DNA of 64,000 nucleotides from Acanthococcus lagerstroemiae (lineage: Eukaryota > Arthropoda > Insecta > Hemiptera > Eriococcidae), in contig CM063108.1 of the NCBI GenBank assembly GCA_031841125.1, positions 28,075,399 to 28,139,398 on the forward strand. The letters are read 5' to 3'. The position numbers and the translations under genes were made by a program. This document shows, piece after piece, positions 45,751 through 57,932 of the stretch. The notes beneath the pieces are model-generated. The model ran no database searches and had not been told where the DNA came from. It was given only the letters and a program-made list of their open reading frames with translations. Each line of letters opens with the position of its first letter. The first letter of the stretch is position 1.

Positions 45751-47504
45751 CTGATTTAATGGCCCAACTAAACAAAGGGATACATCGACAGGTACAAGTG
45801 GAAATAAAATAATTTATTGATGCACGACAATAATATACAATGCACTGCTGAAAATTAAATACCACAGTAATCTGGGTGGCGACAAATTAAATGTTATAAA
45901 TGAATTTTGGTGTGGACGTCAATTTAAATAAAAACTATAAATGAATGAAAAATGATAATATCGTATATCAGACCCCTGTAGATCCTCAAGGGCGGAGAAT
46001 ATGGAGAAAATGACTCCATAAACGGATTCAGCGACCCCAAAAATCATATTATTGACTTACAGAACTCAGAAATCGGGGACACTGGAGTAATATTGGAGAT
46101 TGGCCCCATGTGAAACCTGAAGGACTGAGAGGAGAGAAGAAAAAACAACGGAGTAGAATAGGTATTTTTTGATAAGCGAACCATGATTTGACGTCACTGA
46201 CGTTTTTTTTTTTCCCGCTGATGACGCTACATGCACATCAGAGAAGTTCAAGGCTTCAAACTGTAAAGCTGCAGACTGCAATCACACAGCAGACTTTGAT
46301 CAACACAGAACATATACTAGAATACATTTCCATTTTCCGTTTAATTCATTCCTAGCGGCAAGCAGAAATCAAACCCTCTACCTTTACAAGACAAATAAAT
46401 TAAAAGGACATAAATCCAAGGAATTTCAGATACAGGAGTTTCAATGAATATGAACTGATAACTTCTGATAATAATTCAAAGAGGGACAGGAATTTTGTTT
46501 CGATTCATATAAACGTGGAATTTTACTTTAATTCAAATAAAGTTGTGTTCTCGCTTCAGAAAACGCACATTAATGTGTTCATACTCCTCATTTCAATGTT
46601 TATAAGATGCAAAGACATTAGCTCCACGCTCCACTTCTGGTCACACAACGCGTGAAATATTCGTGAACCATTCGAATGCGAGAAAATCTTTCATTTCAGA
46701 AACAAAACGTGTGATCTGCCAATTATTTGTTCACATTTTTCGTTAATTCCGCTAAACAATTACAATAGAAGTTCAAATTTGTGGTTGAAGGCATGTTGAC
46801 TGTTTTGGATGATTCCTCGTTCCTTATACCAAAAAGACAAAGGTAAATAGTCAAACAAGAAACGACATATTTGTGAAAGACCTGAAATAGAATACCAAAA
46901 TTGCCACGTGCTTAATACTGCTAACATATTTATGAGACATAACTCACATCGCATTATTCCATGGAAAATTTCCTGATAAGAGTACCACAGGATGTTGCAT
47001 GTACTTGGTTTGCATCAAATACATTTTACGCTAATTCAACTGAGAACCCATTTTATACAAATAAACAATACATGTATCTCTTCTAAATCCAGTTAATGTC
47101 TTCACTTTCTTCGAGGAAATAGTTCCTTTTGTAGAAAAGTACGAATCGCACAATACTGTCATGAGTAAAATACAAAATCACGAAATAAAACGTAAACAAG
47201 TTACATTTGTAAATCGTAAGCATAATGGAGAGGATACATTCATAATAGTAAACTGACTTATCGATAGATGGCAGGTTGATGGAAAAGGCAACTGAGCTAA
47301 AACTGAACTATGAGCTGTAAACAATTTAGTTGTATTTAGAGAAAAAAATGATGATGAGGATGAAAATTCGATTGCAATAGGGTGCTTGCAGCGCTGCGCG
47401 CGGGAAAACACCCTCAAAATTCGACACTCTAATCAAATAATGTATTATTAGAACGTAGAGGTTTTTCCCCCCTTTTTTTTTCTGCTACTTGACTCGTACC
47501 GATG
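45751..47504. other. No gene recognised
   Basis: AT-rich sequence with short frames; no RNA gene or strong repeat recognised. Confidence 0.45.
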
Positions 47505-47805
47505 GAGTGGAGGGAAACTTACCCCCCTAAGAATTTTTACCTCAGTAGTTGGGAAAATTCACCATTTTAGCCAGGCGGAGTTGGGAAAATCCAAAGAGTC
47601 AAAAGATTTTTTGCTCTTTTTTGCATTGTTTTGCTTTGATACTTGGGAATTGAGTTCAAAAGTTGGAAAATCCAAAAAGTGACAAAATTTTTTTTAATGC
47701 TTCGATACTCGGGAATTTTTAGTTGAGTCAGTTAGGACTCTCACGATTTTTACCCCCATACCCCCTCCCAAGAAAAACTCTACGGTACGTCCCTAGTATT
47801 GTGGT
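47505..47805 (+). repeat. Dispersed repeat family C, copy 1
   Basis: Similar to the reverse complement of 58955-59285. Shared blocks are AGTTGGGAAAATTCACCATT, ACTTGGGAATTGAGTT, AGTTGAGTCAGTTAGGACT and AAAACTCTACGGTACGT (few changes each). No coding capacity; family unknown. Confidence 0.6.
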
Positions 47806-48272
47806 ATCCCGGATATCACTACTTAGGTTTCCTCTTATCAACTTGGGAAAACTGGGGTCTAAGATCTCAGTTATTGTTATTTGTTCATTTCACGTTTTGT
47901 GGTTGATTCTATTTACCTTGGATTAGAAGATTTGTGCGTTCTTTTTGATTAAATGTAAATAAGAAAAGTTCCTTCAGATCTTAGTTTTTAGTTCTGGTTT
48001 TGTTTCGATTTTTATTAGAAGTTGATTGAACCCGAACAGTTCCAGTTCCGTCTTTTGTTTTACAAATAGAACGAAACTAATATATTTTTTAAGAGTATTG
48101 GGTAGCCTACTCAAAGTAGTCAAGGTGAAAAAATAATCTCCAATTATTAAAATGCTATTTTTCTTTCTTTCTTAATGATTACCTACTCAGTTTTTGCTTC
48201 AGTTTTAATTTTGAAACAGTCTTTCAAATTTGTATAGCTACACTGAGATGTTGATCTAAGAATTATGTTGCA
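47806..48272. other. No gene recognised
   Basis: AT-rich, no features seen. Confidence 0.45.
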
Positions 48273-48974
48273 AATTGAATCGGTTAGAACCAAAAGGGGT
48301 TAAGTCCATTTTGGTCGTTTGTGCTTCTTTTACGGATTTATGGGGTATTGAAGTATCGCGGACCTGCTGGTGTGGTCGAAATTTCGTGAAACAGCTTTTT
48401 GGCAATATGATTTTCTTTCTTTTTCTTTCATTTTTTTTTTTTTTTTTTTGTAATACTGTAAAAATTTTTCAAAAAATGAATTTTTCCAGAAATTGTTCGA
48501 AAATTGTGTATTTTAGAGTAAAGAATTGAAATAAATAAAATATTCCGACCCACCCCTTTCTTTTTGCATTTTTATACCTGAAAAGTGCTATTTTCAAAAA
48601 TGAAATCGCAGTTTTCCAATACAGCTTCAGAACGTTTTTCTTACAAGCAGGGATTTTGCTCCATTGGAGTGGAACCAAGACTAAAATTACCCCTTTATGT
48701 CTGGCTACAAAAGGGAGGGGGCAATTTCAAGCCGTAAAATTGCAAAAAAATCGTTCAGAACCAAAAGGGGTTAAGTCCAAAAACTTTGAGCCCGTCCAGC
48801 TTCGGTCCATCAAAATTTTATTCGACGGGATCGAGCTTAAAAGTTGTCTCTTGTGACCCTCTACCACCACCCTAAATTAAACGATTTTCAAATTTTCGAA
48901 TAAAACCGTTTTCTTCGCTTCTTGAAAAATGCGATTTTTGGACTTGACCCCTTTTGGTTCTAACCGATTCAATT
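48273..48974. mobile_element. DNA transposon with about 34-bp TIRs
   Basis: It starts AATTGAATCGGTTAGAACC with AAAAGGGGTTAAGTCC following, and ends with the reverse complement (GGACTTGACCCC to CGATTCAATT) with one mismatch. The length is 702 bp. Inside, near 48751-48780, the same word recurs in direct orientation (GAACCAAAAGGGGTTAAGTC). A poly-T run lies at about 48429-48449. No transposase is visible, so it is non-autonomous. No clear target duplication. Confidence 0.65.
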
Positions 48975-49753
48975 ATAGTCCTGTTTGTATTTAATGATCA
49001 AATTCTTCCTCGTTTTTACTGATTAATCCAACGTTAAGGTATATTACTGCTAAGGTTTTAAAGTACGCAAGTTGTTATTTAGTCTAAAATGATCGATCGT
49101 ATCAAACATATTTTTCCTCGTAGCTAAAATGTTGGCAATCTTTTAATAAATCAAGTAATACGGAAGTGAAGTTGTTCAAAAAAATTATCCATTTGAACGA
49201 GTCCCATCTAAATTTGTTGGATTTTTGATTCAAGTTGTGACACCCTGTATATTACTTGTGAAAAGGGCCAAGAGGACACCCTGTGTATAGGGACCGACCA
49301 CTGGAAGGAAACGAAGTGTTTATACGTACAAGTTAATGTGAAATTTTGACTTGGAACCAGGCAAACATTGAAAAAGAGGTTTTGGCCGCCTAGAATCACG
49401 ATTTCGCCCAGTGTGCGGCGCCTAAACAATTAAATCGTTGCATCGAAAACTAGATAGAATAGGTTGATTCAGTGTCTAATACATGTTTCGGGATTAGTTC
49501 GCCAGCAGCGCTAGCAGTAGTTCCTGCAGGGGTGGTCCACATTTGTACTTGGGTTCATAATTGTACCTTCTGCTCTAAGTTGGTTGCAGATCTACCATAG
49601 AATCGTGTCTCTTTCATTCGTAGCTATTATAATACCCTTATGAAGTCTACATGTACCTGCTTGAATTGTTCCAGTGAATGCCAATTTTTAAACTTACAAC
49701 GAATAATTGAAACGGGAAATCTAACGAACGCGCGTTTCTTTCGTTTGTTCCAG
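48975..49753. other. No gene recognised
   Basis: AT-rich. ACACCCTGTATATT at 49242 is a word common at transposon ends, but no partner was found. Confidence 0.4.
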
Positions 49754-49844
49754 ATCTTCGAATCGACGGAGAATTATCTGCCGACATCGGGACGTCTCGG
49801 CGCTGAAAGCCGTTCAACGTTGCTGAGATACACGGAAATTACAG
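49754..49844 (+). other. Candidate internal exon of an unknown gene
   Basis: TTTCGTTTGTTCCAG precedes a 91-base segment, which is followed by GTACGTG. The segment is CG-rich and open in only one frame, reading IFESTENYLPTSGRLGAESR and then STLLRYTEIT. Both splice signals are good, and the composition differs from the AT-rich flank upstream. I do not recognise the protein. It may be an exon of the host gene whose intron or flank makes up much of this window. Confidence 0.35.
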
Positions 49845-51821
49845 GTACGTGATTTCTTCGGCTCGTATTTACTGCGAAATAGGCTACATTCTTATTCCAC
49901 GAATAAGAGAATCTTCCAGAGTCTGTCGCCGTAATTTCGCGCCATCGTCGTTCAAATACGATTTCGAAACCGGATATTCCGATTTTCAGTTACCGATTGC
50001 ATGCTATAGATTATCTCGTGTCGCCCGTCTTATTGCTAACCGATAATATGCATTCGCGGCACACACGCGCCTACCCATCTTTCATTAACAAAAGGATTCG
50101 ATTATGTTTTGTATCTATATGGGAATACGTATAGGAAAGGAAAGAGACCTTTCCGAGGGATGCGAGTCACCTTACCCGAAATAAAATTGCTACCTGTCTT
50201 ATTTCGCGCGCTTATGGCGATTCGGAACCTACTGGAACGTTTCTATTCTGATATGTCCTCATTTATTTATGACGTTTCTATTTCCTATGAACGCTCCCAA
50301 ACAGATTTACGTGCTCCGCGTGCCGAATCCGGGTAATATGTTAGCTAGAAACGCCCGGCCTGCCGCCGAATACTGAACCCAGCTTCTCATTTTTCGAGTT
50401 TAATACTCGCTGGTGCGTAGTTTTGAGTCGTGTGTGTAAGAAGAGGTTTCGGTATTGTATCGGATTGTAATAATATTATATATTGTGGGTTTTGAGCGAA
50501 AAGAGGAAATATTCACAGCCTGAGGTGTGAAGATATTTTAGAGGACAAAAGTTTTAGGTATGTTCAAAGCGAAGAGTTTTTTATTCTAAAAGGTTCATGT
50601 GAACTACGAGTTCATATTGGGCTTCATTTTCATCAAAGCCAAGTTCGACCTGAATGAGGCATGGAAGAGCCCTTTCATCCTGGTAGGTTCTGTAACAACA
50701 CACCGCAATTCCTCTTCTATTTCCATACATCAATAAACGAATAGAGGGTCTGGGTAAAAGGGGAGTGTATAATAACGTATAATTAAAAGAACACAATTCT
50801 GAAGAAAATCCTGCTGAAGTTTTCATTTTGCCACAGCTCCGCAATCCTAGATCGTACAGTACTGCCGCTGTAGTCTCATTCAAAAGAGCAAACTCATAAC
50901 TATACTTCTGAGCTGAGAATAGAATCATCGATCCATTTCAATCTCCATCGTAACGACTGTCCGGAAGTGTACGATATGCCCTTCTTCCATCCATCAAGTT
51001 TTACAATTGAGGAGCCCGATTCCGAACTGCCCTCAGCCCAAACAATTGGAAGTATGGGAAATCAATAAAAACTTTGTCGCGCATGATGCAGTTGCAATAA
51101 CTTTTTGAAATTTTTTGGTACGTGGCAAGCCTGAACGTACCTCCATGTGATTCTACATTAAAACTTGGTTCACAGCAGTGTAGCCTGAAATACAAGCGTT
51201 AAAGTGAAACAATTTCATGGGTGGACTAAAGCCAGTTTGGAATGGGGCTCCACAATTTTTCATTTATTTATTATCTGTTTTAACGTATATTGAGAGTGTA
51301 CCTGCACTACACTAGCGGCTGAACAAAGAAACCATTCAACATGATTCAATAATTTCGATACTTTTAGAAACAAAAATATAGCGCGTCATGAACTAAAAAT
51401 TACAACGTAACTAATTCACCGTATATGAAGCTCACATCACTAATACTGTTAACAGCATCTTTTTTGGAGGAAGAAATTCGACCATTGCCAACTGAAATAA
51501 CACTCTGTTGATCTCACTCAATGGTGACGATTGCATTTTTTGGTGTGGGGAGGGGGCAAGTTTTTTCATTCGCTCACGAGTCATAAAATCCATAAAATAG
51601 TTTTTTATTTGCTACTAATTCGCTAATTTCCTTACGTGACACCTTCGAAGTACCATACAACTAAACAATCTTTCAATTTCTTGAGCTTGGAGCAGCAGCT
51701 CAAACCCCCCAGGAACTCCAATATTAGTCGCGCTTTAAATTTTTTGGTTCTAAGTCGTTCAAAAATTGATTGGTGGACCTGAGGATATAAGGAATTTTTA
51801 GGATCGAGGGGAGTCCAAAAA
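49845..51821. other. No gene recognised; CpG-rich to about 50420
   Basis: CG-rich to about 50420, then AT-rich. A minus frame of 115 codons at 50581-50928 has no recognisable domain. Confidence 0.4.
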
Positions 51822-52195
51822 CGTGAAACTAACTCGGATCTAGCTCATACTAGCTGAAGGAGGCGAGCGCAGAAAATTAGGCCATCAGTCTGGGGAAAGA
51901 CAGCAAGGGATGAAGGGCATTCTGATAGTGCCTAATTTCCTTTATCCCCTATACCAACTGTAAAAATGTGACACTAACTCGGGTCTGAAAAATACTTGAG
52001 TGAGACTTGAGAACATTTGAGAAAAGGCATTTGGGAAAACTTTGATAAAGTGAATAGTAAACTTCAAGATTGGTGAGGGACTCTTAGAGTTGAAGACTGC
52101 CAAAACAGTAAAACTGACTGGAATCTGACCCATACGTGTATGATGAGGCAAGTAGAGAAGAATGGGCTAATCAGTCTGGGGAAAAGCAGAAAGAG
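51822..52195 (+). repeat. Diverged direct repeat, about 285-base spacing
   Basis: The segment 51822-51905 (AACTCGGATCTAGCTCATAC, then GGCCATCAGTCTGGGGAAAG) recurs diverged at 52106-52192 (GGAATCTGACCCATACG, then GGGCTAATCAGTCTGGGGAA). It lies immediately upstream of family R copy 2 and might be part of that family. Confidence 0.5.
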
Positions 52196-52765
52196 GTTGG
52201 GGCATATGGCGACCTCTCCACTGTGATGCACATTTTCATATAAATCGTCTTGCCTGGCTACTTTCTTCATAGCATGATGCAAGAAGCATCTTAGAACGTC
52301 TTTTGTCGTCTGCATACCTGTATCCTGTACTTCCTATATGTGGTCACTTGAAGAACACGTTCATTTTCTTTGGGATATGTGTAATAGCTCACCTCGCGAA
52401 AGAGTTAAAATTCAGCAGCAAACTCTTTGCAGTAAACGCTCCGCAGAAAAACGTTACCATCTGGTTGTAGTTGCGCATTCCTCTTTGCGCGATCATTCGT
52501 TCAGGCACGTGTTTCCCCCCATTGGACCTCGAGACTGCCGAGTGATGCCGAGAATGGACGACTATAGCCGGCTTAACTAGTTCAAAGAGAGAATAAGGAA
52601 ACAAATCATGAGCATGCGGGCTGGGCGTTAGAGGGGAGAGTAACTGTTCACACTAGATAGGCAAGCTCGTCAGTTTCATTGCTTAAGCGCGCTTCCCTCT
52701 AACTAGAAGCATGAATGCCGGAATGCGTTTATTGTTTTATACTTCAATAGAAGGCATGAATGTGT
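52196..52765 (+). repeat. Repeat family R, copy 2
   Basis: It contains GCCTGGCTACTTTCTTCATA, ACGTCTTTTGTCGTCTGCAT, CTCCGCAGAAAAACGTTACC and TGCCGGAATGCGTTTATTG, shared with copy 3. The MITE found in copy 3 is absent here, giving the empty site CCTATATGTGGTCA. The copy stops at GAATGTGT where the LINE tail begins. Confidence 0.7.
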
Positions 52766-54501
52766 CTGAATCTGAATACCTTTATTCGATTAAAGTACAG
52801 TTTAATTTTACATTGGTTATTTCCAACTCCAAAGCGCAGCCCCCTGAATCGATAGCCGGTAATAGGTAACCTTTCCGTGGAGTCTTTCTTGGTCCTGATT
52901 TTGTTTTAGATGCCTCTTATAAGAGGCCACATTTAACAGCTGTAAGTCAGAACTGGTATTACGCAAGTGTTGAAAACTTAGCTTTTTTGGTTATTACTGT
53001 ATTTTACTTTTAAAATTTTCTTCAGGGACCGATACTTTTTCCATGCTTTATTATTCTATTTTCTATTTGATTTTCAAAAGCCAGGTTTTGTCCTAGGTAA
53101 GTTTTCTCTTGTACTATTTCTATTTTGTCATTCTCAATTCTTGTTGTCTTTTAGTGGCTATCTGTTGATAAGATTTTTGTTTTTTGACTATTTATTGTTA
53201 GTCCTGCCGTACCACTCATTATTTTTATCTCTTTTATCATTTTTTTTTAGCTCTTTGATTGATTCTGGAGATAGGACCACGTTGTCTGCAGATCTGAGGT
53301 TTATTAAACGACTACCATTTATATTTAGCCTCCTTCCCTTCCAGTTTGGGTTCCTGAATATTTCTTCTAGAGAGCTTTTAAACAGTATCAGTGAAAGAGG
53401 GTCCCTTTGCCCTACTCTCTTTTTAATATCGAAGTATTCCCCTGTTGTTTCCATTTCAGTTCTAGCTTTCATACTTGAGTATGCTTCTTTTTTTACTTTT
53501 ATGAATTTTTGGGGTACCCCCTAATTTTTTAGAGCTTCTAGCATGGAGTTATGTTTTAGTGAATCGAATGCTTTGTTTTAGTCTACTAACCCTATTTGAA
53601 GTTTTATCCCATATTCGTTACATTTTTCTATTATTTGTCTAAGCGAGTGGATGTGGTCTATTTTTGAGTATGATCTAAAAAATCCTGCTTGCTCGGATGG
53701 GTGTTGTGCTATTAATATGTTTCTAAGTCTATTCTCTATTGCTTTTGAAAAGACTTTTGAAATATTGGGAGTTCAAGTTATTAGCCTCTATAATTTGTGG
53801 CTTTGTGGCTGTCCCCTTTTTTGTACAGGATTATTATGTTTGAATGTTTCCATTCTTCTGGGATTTTGCCCATTTCTAAAATTTTATTGAATAATTTAGT
53901 TAGGTTATCTTTTAGTTTTGAAAGTATTGGTTTGTGTGTTCTCTGATTTTTTATTTATTTCACCTGTCGATTTAGTGGTGGCTGTTTGTATTGCCTTAGT
54001 GATTTGTTTGTATAATGTTTCTACTGTGTCTAGTTCCTCACAGTGTGAGTCTTTGTCGCTGAAAATTGTTGCTAGCCATGTTTATATTTCTGAGGGTTTA
54101 GTTGCTCCTGGAGATTTTTACTTAATTTTGTAAATTTTTTGTTGTTTGTTGCGGGGTTAATTTCCATTGTTGTATTCAGTAGTCGGTGGTCTGAGTAGAA
54201 TTCAAAGTTGTTGCATATTATGTTGAAGTTTTTTTATAGTTTTATTGCTTTTAGGGATGATTATGTAATCTATTAGCGGCTTGTGCTTCTAGTTTGGATA
54301 TGGATATATCCAGGGCCACATTTTTCCACTTCATTTTTTAAAGAAGCTGTTGACTATTTTTAGATTGTGTTCTTGGCAGAATCTTAGTAGACTCCACACT
54401 TTTTTGTTATATTTGCCGAATCCGAATTTTCCTACAGGAGTCGTACTCTCCATTTTGTCTTTGACCCACTTGGTTGTTCCAATCTCCCATTATCAAGTGT
54501 A
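52766..54501 (-). mobile_element. Decayed LINE (endonuclease and reverse transcriptase remnants)
   Basis: On the minus strand: VHLIMGDWNNQVGQ near 54500-54460 is the endonuclease GDxNAxVG block. Near 53700-53560 the strand reads HPSEQAGFFRSYSKIDHIHS then KAFDSLKHNSMLEAL. Near 53440-53260 it reads VGQRDPLSLILFKSSLEEIF and LRSADNVVLSPESIKEL, the FADD box with changes. Many stops and frameshifts. The 3' tail reads AATAAAGGTATTCAGATTCA at the 52766 side. It abuts R copy 2 on one side and R copy 3 on the other. Confidence 0.7.
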
Positions 54502-55420
54502 CATTATTATTGACTTGCCTGGCTACTTTCTACATAGCATGATGCAAGCATCTTAGAAACGTCTTTTGTCATCTGCATACCTGTATTTTCCTATATGTGA
54601 CGCGTCATGAGAAACCAGGCTCATGGGTTAAGAAGAAAAGTTTGGAGAAAACGTGCAAAACAGGCTGAAAATTTGATTTTTATCGAAAATGACTTTTTGA
54701 TGGAAATGTATGCATAGAACACATTTTCATCAAAAATTCATTTTCGATACAAATCAAGTTTTCAGCCTGTTTTGGCCGTTTTCTCCGAACTTTTCTTCTT
54801 AACCCGTAGGCCTGGTTTCTCATGATGCGTCACATATGCGGTCATTTGAAAACCACGTTCATCTTCTTGTTCTTTTCAATCTCACGACTCACTGTCCTTT
54901 TAACATGGATATGTGTAATGGCTCGTCACGCGAAAGGGCTAAAATTTCGCAGAAAACGCTGAGCAGTAAACGCTCTGCAAAAAACACTCCGCAGAAAAAC
55001 GTTACCATCGGATTGTAGTTCCATATTCCTCTTTGCGCGATCATTCGTTCAGGCACGTGTTTCCCCCCACTGGACCTTCAGAATTCCGAACGATGCCGAG
55101 AATGTACGACTATAGCCGATTTAACTAGTTCAAATTCAAAGAGAGAATAATGAAACGAATCATGAGCATGCGAGCCTGGCGCGAGAGGGAAGGGTAACTA
55201 TTCACACTAGATGGGCAAGCGTGTTAGGTTCATTGCTTGAGCGCGCTTGCCTCTAACTAGAAGCATGAATGCCGGAATATGTTTATTGTTTTATACTTCA
55301 ATAGAATGCATGAATGTGTACTAATTCATTAATAAATCATGCTGTACAAGTGTTGGGACGGTAAAGTCTGCCTCTTTGAGAATTGTTGTAAGGGAACGCG
55401 GTCACCTGGATGACATCCAT
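54502..55420 (+). repeat. Repeat family R, copy 3 (longest)
   Basis: The most complete copy, interrupted only by the MITE at 54596-54834. It aligns to copy 2 from GACTTGCCTGGCTACTTTC to GCATGAATGTGT and to copy 1 further, to GTTGTAAGG near 55390. No transposase or TIR was recognised. A short YRYADDKR reading occurs on the minus strand near the 5' side; this is weak. Confidence 0.65.
54596..54834. mobile_element. Palindromic Tc1/mariner-type MITE
   Basis: It begins TGTGACGCGTCATGAGAAAC and ends GTTTCTCATGATGCGTCACA. The arms of roughly 110 bases are inverted copies (AAACTTTTCTTCTTAACCC-type and GCCTGTTTTG blocks on both sides). TA flanks both ends (54594-54595 and 54835-54836). R copy 2 has the empty site with one TA-containing target, which confirms insertion. 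Confidence 0.75.
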
Positions 55421-57833
55421 GTTATAAGGTCTTTTTGTGCAGCGGTTGGACACGTTCTTTTATTTTTCCCCTCGATTGGTCGGGCAGGACATTCGTTTAG
55501 CTTAGTTGTAGTTTTAAGTTTTAGCACTCTCGATCAGATCCATTTTGACTATAGATTGATCAGAACACACGCCTTCTCTATGTATCCTCGTTTTTTGATT
55601 TTGAATGCCCTCGCTGCAGTCCGGACGCAGGCACTTTTATAGTATCAAATTTTTTCTTATTTTTCATTGACTACAAAGAGGTGAGATTCATTCGGATCTG
55701 ACTCAGACCTGTGTTGGGAGGCTAGATAAACGTATTCTTCATCTTAATTGAAGATTTTTTCAAGTCCGTCGCTTATGTCTAAGCCCGTGGGGGGACTTTA
55801 GAAAAAAAAAAACTTTGGACTGTAGACACCTGCGTAAAAAGTGGCGCAGACCTTGTAGACCAGCGAATGAATTTCGCTCTATTAAAAAGAACTTCCATTC
55901 GCAGTCAAACCATGTAATGAGATGTTAACATCGCGGGTAGCGTTTGGCTTAGCGTTTTTCAAGCTGAACAGAGTCGAGGTGACACAACAAGGCAAGGACA
56001 AGATATTTCGAAGGAGATCCGACGCAATAGAATTGTACTGAACGTACTCTCCAAACGTTCAGACTTCAGAACTGGAGAAAAAGAAAACAAACCAAAAATA
56101 TAAATCACTGGAGTGCGCAAATTCAACAATTTGTTTAATAAGTTGTAAACAAAGCTGGAAAAAGCGTAAAAAGAAGTGAAAAACATGCGGTTTCAAATTT
56201 CCATTTTATTACCTTTTTCCTGCCTCGTTTGAATTTTATTCAAAATTTTTAATATCGCCGAGGAAGAGTAATAGAGAACCGAGAAATGGCGAACGCAAAG
56301 GAATAAAAGCTAAGCCGGATAAATACAACGAAAAGACGAATAATACGCGCGATTTCAGTTTCTTTTTTCTTTTCTTTCAGAAAAGAAAAAAATGAAGACA
56401 TTTAGTTCGTTCCGTCGCGGTTTTACAAGGACATAGGACCCCCGTCCCCTGTTCGTTCATCGCTATAAACGAATTAAAGAATGGATTTTTTTTTTTACTA
56501 GCCTAATTAGTTTTTCGAAAATAATTCGTGATGAGTAACCGAGGTACCTTTGTTGGTGATTTCCTACTCAAACTCAAATGTACAAATTTTCAGATTTCCA
56601 CACCTTAACTAGAGTTCTATTACCTGCATTGAAAAATTGTTTGGAAATATTGCCCATATCTTACTCGAGAACCATGCAGATCTACACAACAACCACACGC
56701 GTTGGCTAGATTTTTTTGGAGCTTTTTCTTATCTTTTCATGCCCACCTGTTATATAAGTTCATAAACCAGCCATCCTCTATCGCCCCTCCCCTGCACTGT
56801 ACCCGCAAAACTACTCGATAAATTAACTTTTCGTTTCAAACACGTATACTTTTATGTACGCCTTTTCGTCGTGCCTTTTATTAATTTTGTTCCGCTACTC
56901 ATCGGTAAAGGCGGGGATAAAGCAAGGCAATTAGATATACCGAAATCTGTGTAGGTGTGTGTATGCTTGGGAAACATCATTAAAAGGCCAAAACGAAGAA
57001 GGGAAAGGGTAAAAGGCTTTTAACAGCGTCTGAAACATTATTTTTCATAAAATAATTTAGACCGAGGGACTTGTCCTCGCTCGTTACTGAATTATTCAGG
57101 AAATCAGTCTCTGCCGCGCGGTAACCTAATCGAGAAAAATCATTTGAGCGTTTTCGAGATTCAACATGAGAACGACTTTAGTGTTACCGGAAACTACATG
57201 GCACATGAATTAAAGATTGTATCTCTGGAGTAACACGTGTTGCGGGATAGCCTTCGGATGTCAAATTGTTTTTATTAGCGAAACTAGAAGGCCAGATAAC
57301 GAGAAGCGAATGAGGTATGAGAATTTGATGGAATTTAGAAAGACCTGGTGCGGAATATATATTCTATGTACGTTCAAGTGGAGAGAGAAAAACATGTTCT
57401 GTAATGTTTTCGACGGATAGGGCAATTTCTGTTGGCTTTTAAGCTGGAAGCAATGTGTGCAAAATTTGAGCTAAGCTACCTTAATTTGAATTTTGAGGTT
57501 CAAGTTCAAATGATAAAGTGTCCACTATTTCCTTTAGGTGGATCCATTTGGTCGGGAAAACTCCTGGATTGGTTTCAAAACGATAAAGTAAAATTACTAC
57601 TAAATTTCAGATCGATAGGATGAGGGGCATATGAGCTACATCTCCCCCTGAAATTTATCATTCCAATTATTAATTTTTTTTCTCTGCCGCCATAAGCTTT
57701 AAAAATTCAAACTATTTAATTTCGGAAGGTCCTGTGCCTTCTAATGATGCGAGTCTTTATGGTACAGCGATCTAGATCGATTCACGTTCTTCGTGAATTT
57801 ACAATTATAAGAGGGGGGAGGGAGAAAAATTGA
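55421..57833. other. No gene recognised
   Basis: About 2.4 kb, AT-rich with short frames. Poly-A and poly-T runs near 55802-55811 and 56486-56495. No recognisable family. Confidence 0.4.
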
Positions 57834-57932
57834 AGATATGAGCCGATTAATGGGATCTTTGGTCGCTGAATTCAATTCTGAAAGTATTCTTCGTATCCGA
57901 CCCCTTTCAGTGCCACCAAAGGGGAGTTGGCA
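57834..57932 (+). repeat. Dispersed repeat family D, copy 2
   Basis: Partner of 21606-21704, sharing GCTGAATTCAATTCTGA and a weaker match on both sides. Confidence 0.4.

Noticed and set aside
52064..52315. The YRYADDKR reading as a real reverse-transcriptase active site in family R
   Set aside because: The surrounding residues do not fit any LINE or LTR reverse transcriptase I know, and the frame is broken in all copies. Kept only as a question in the findings.
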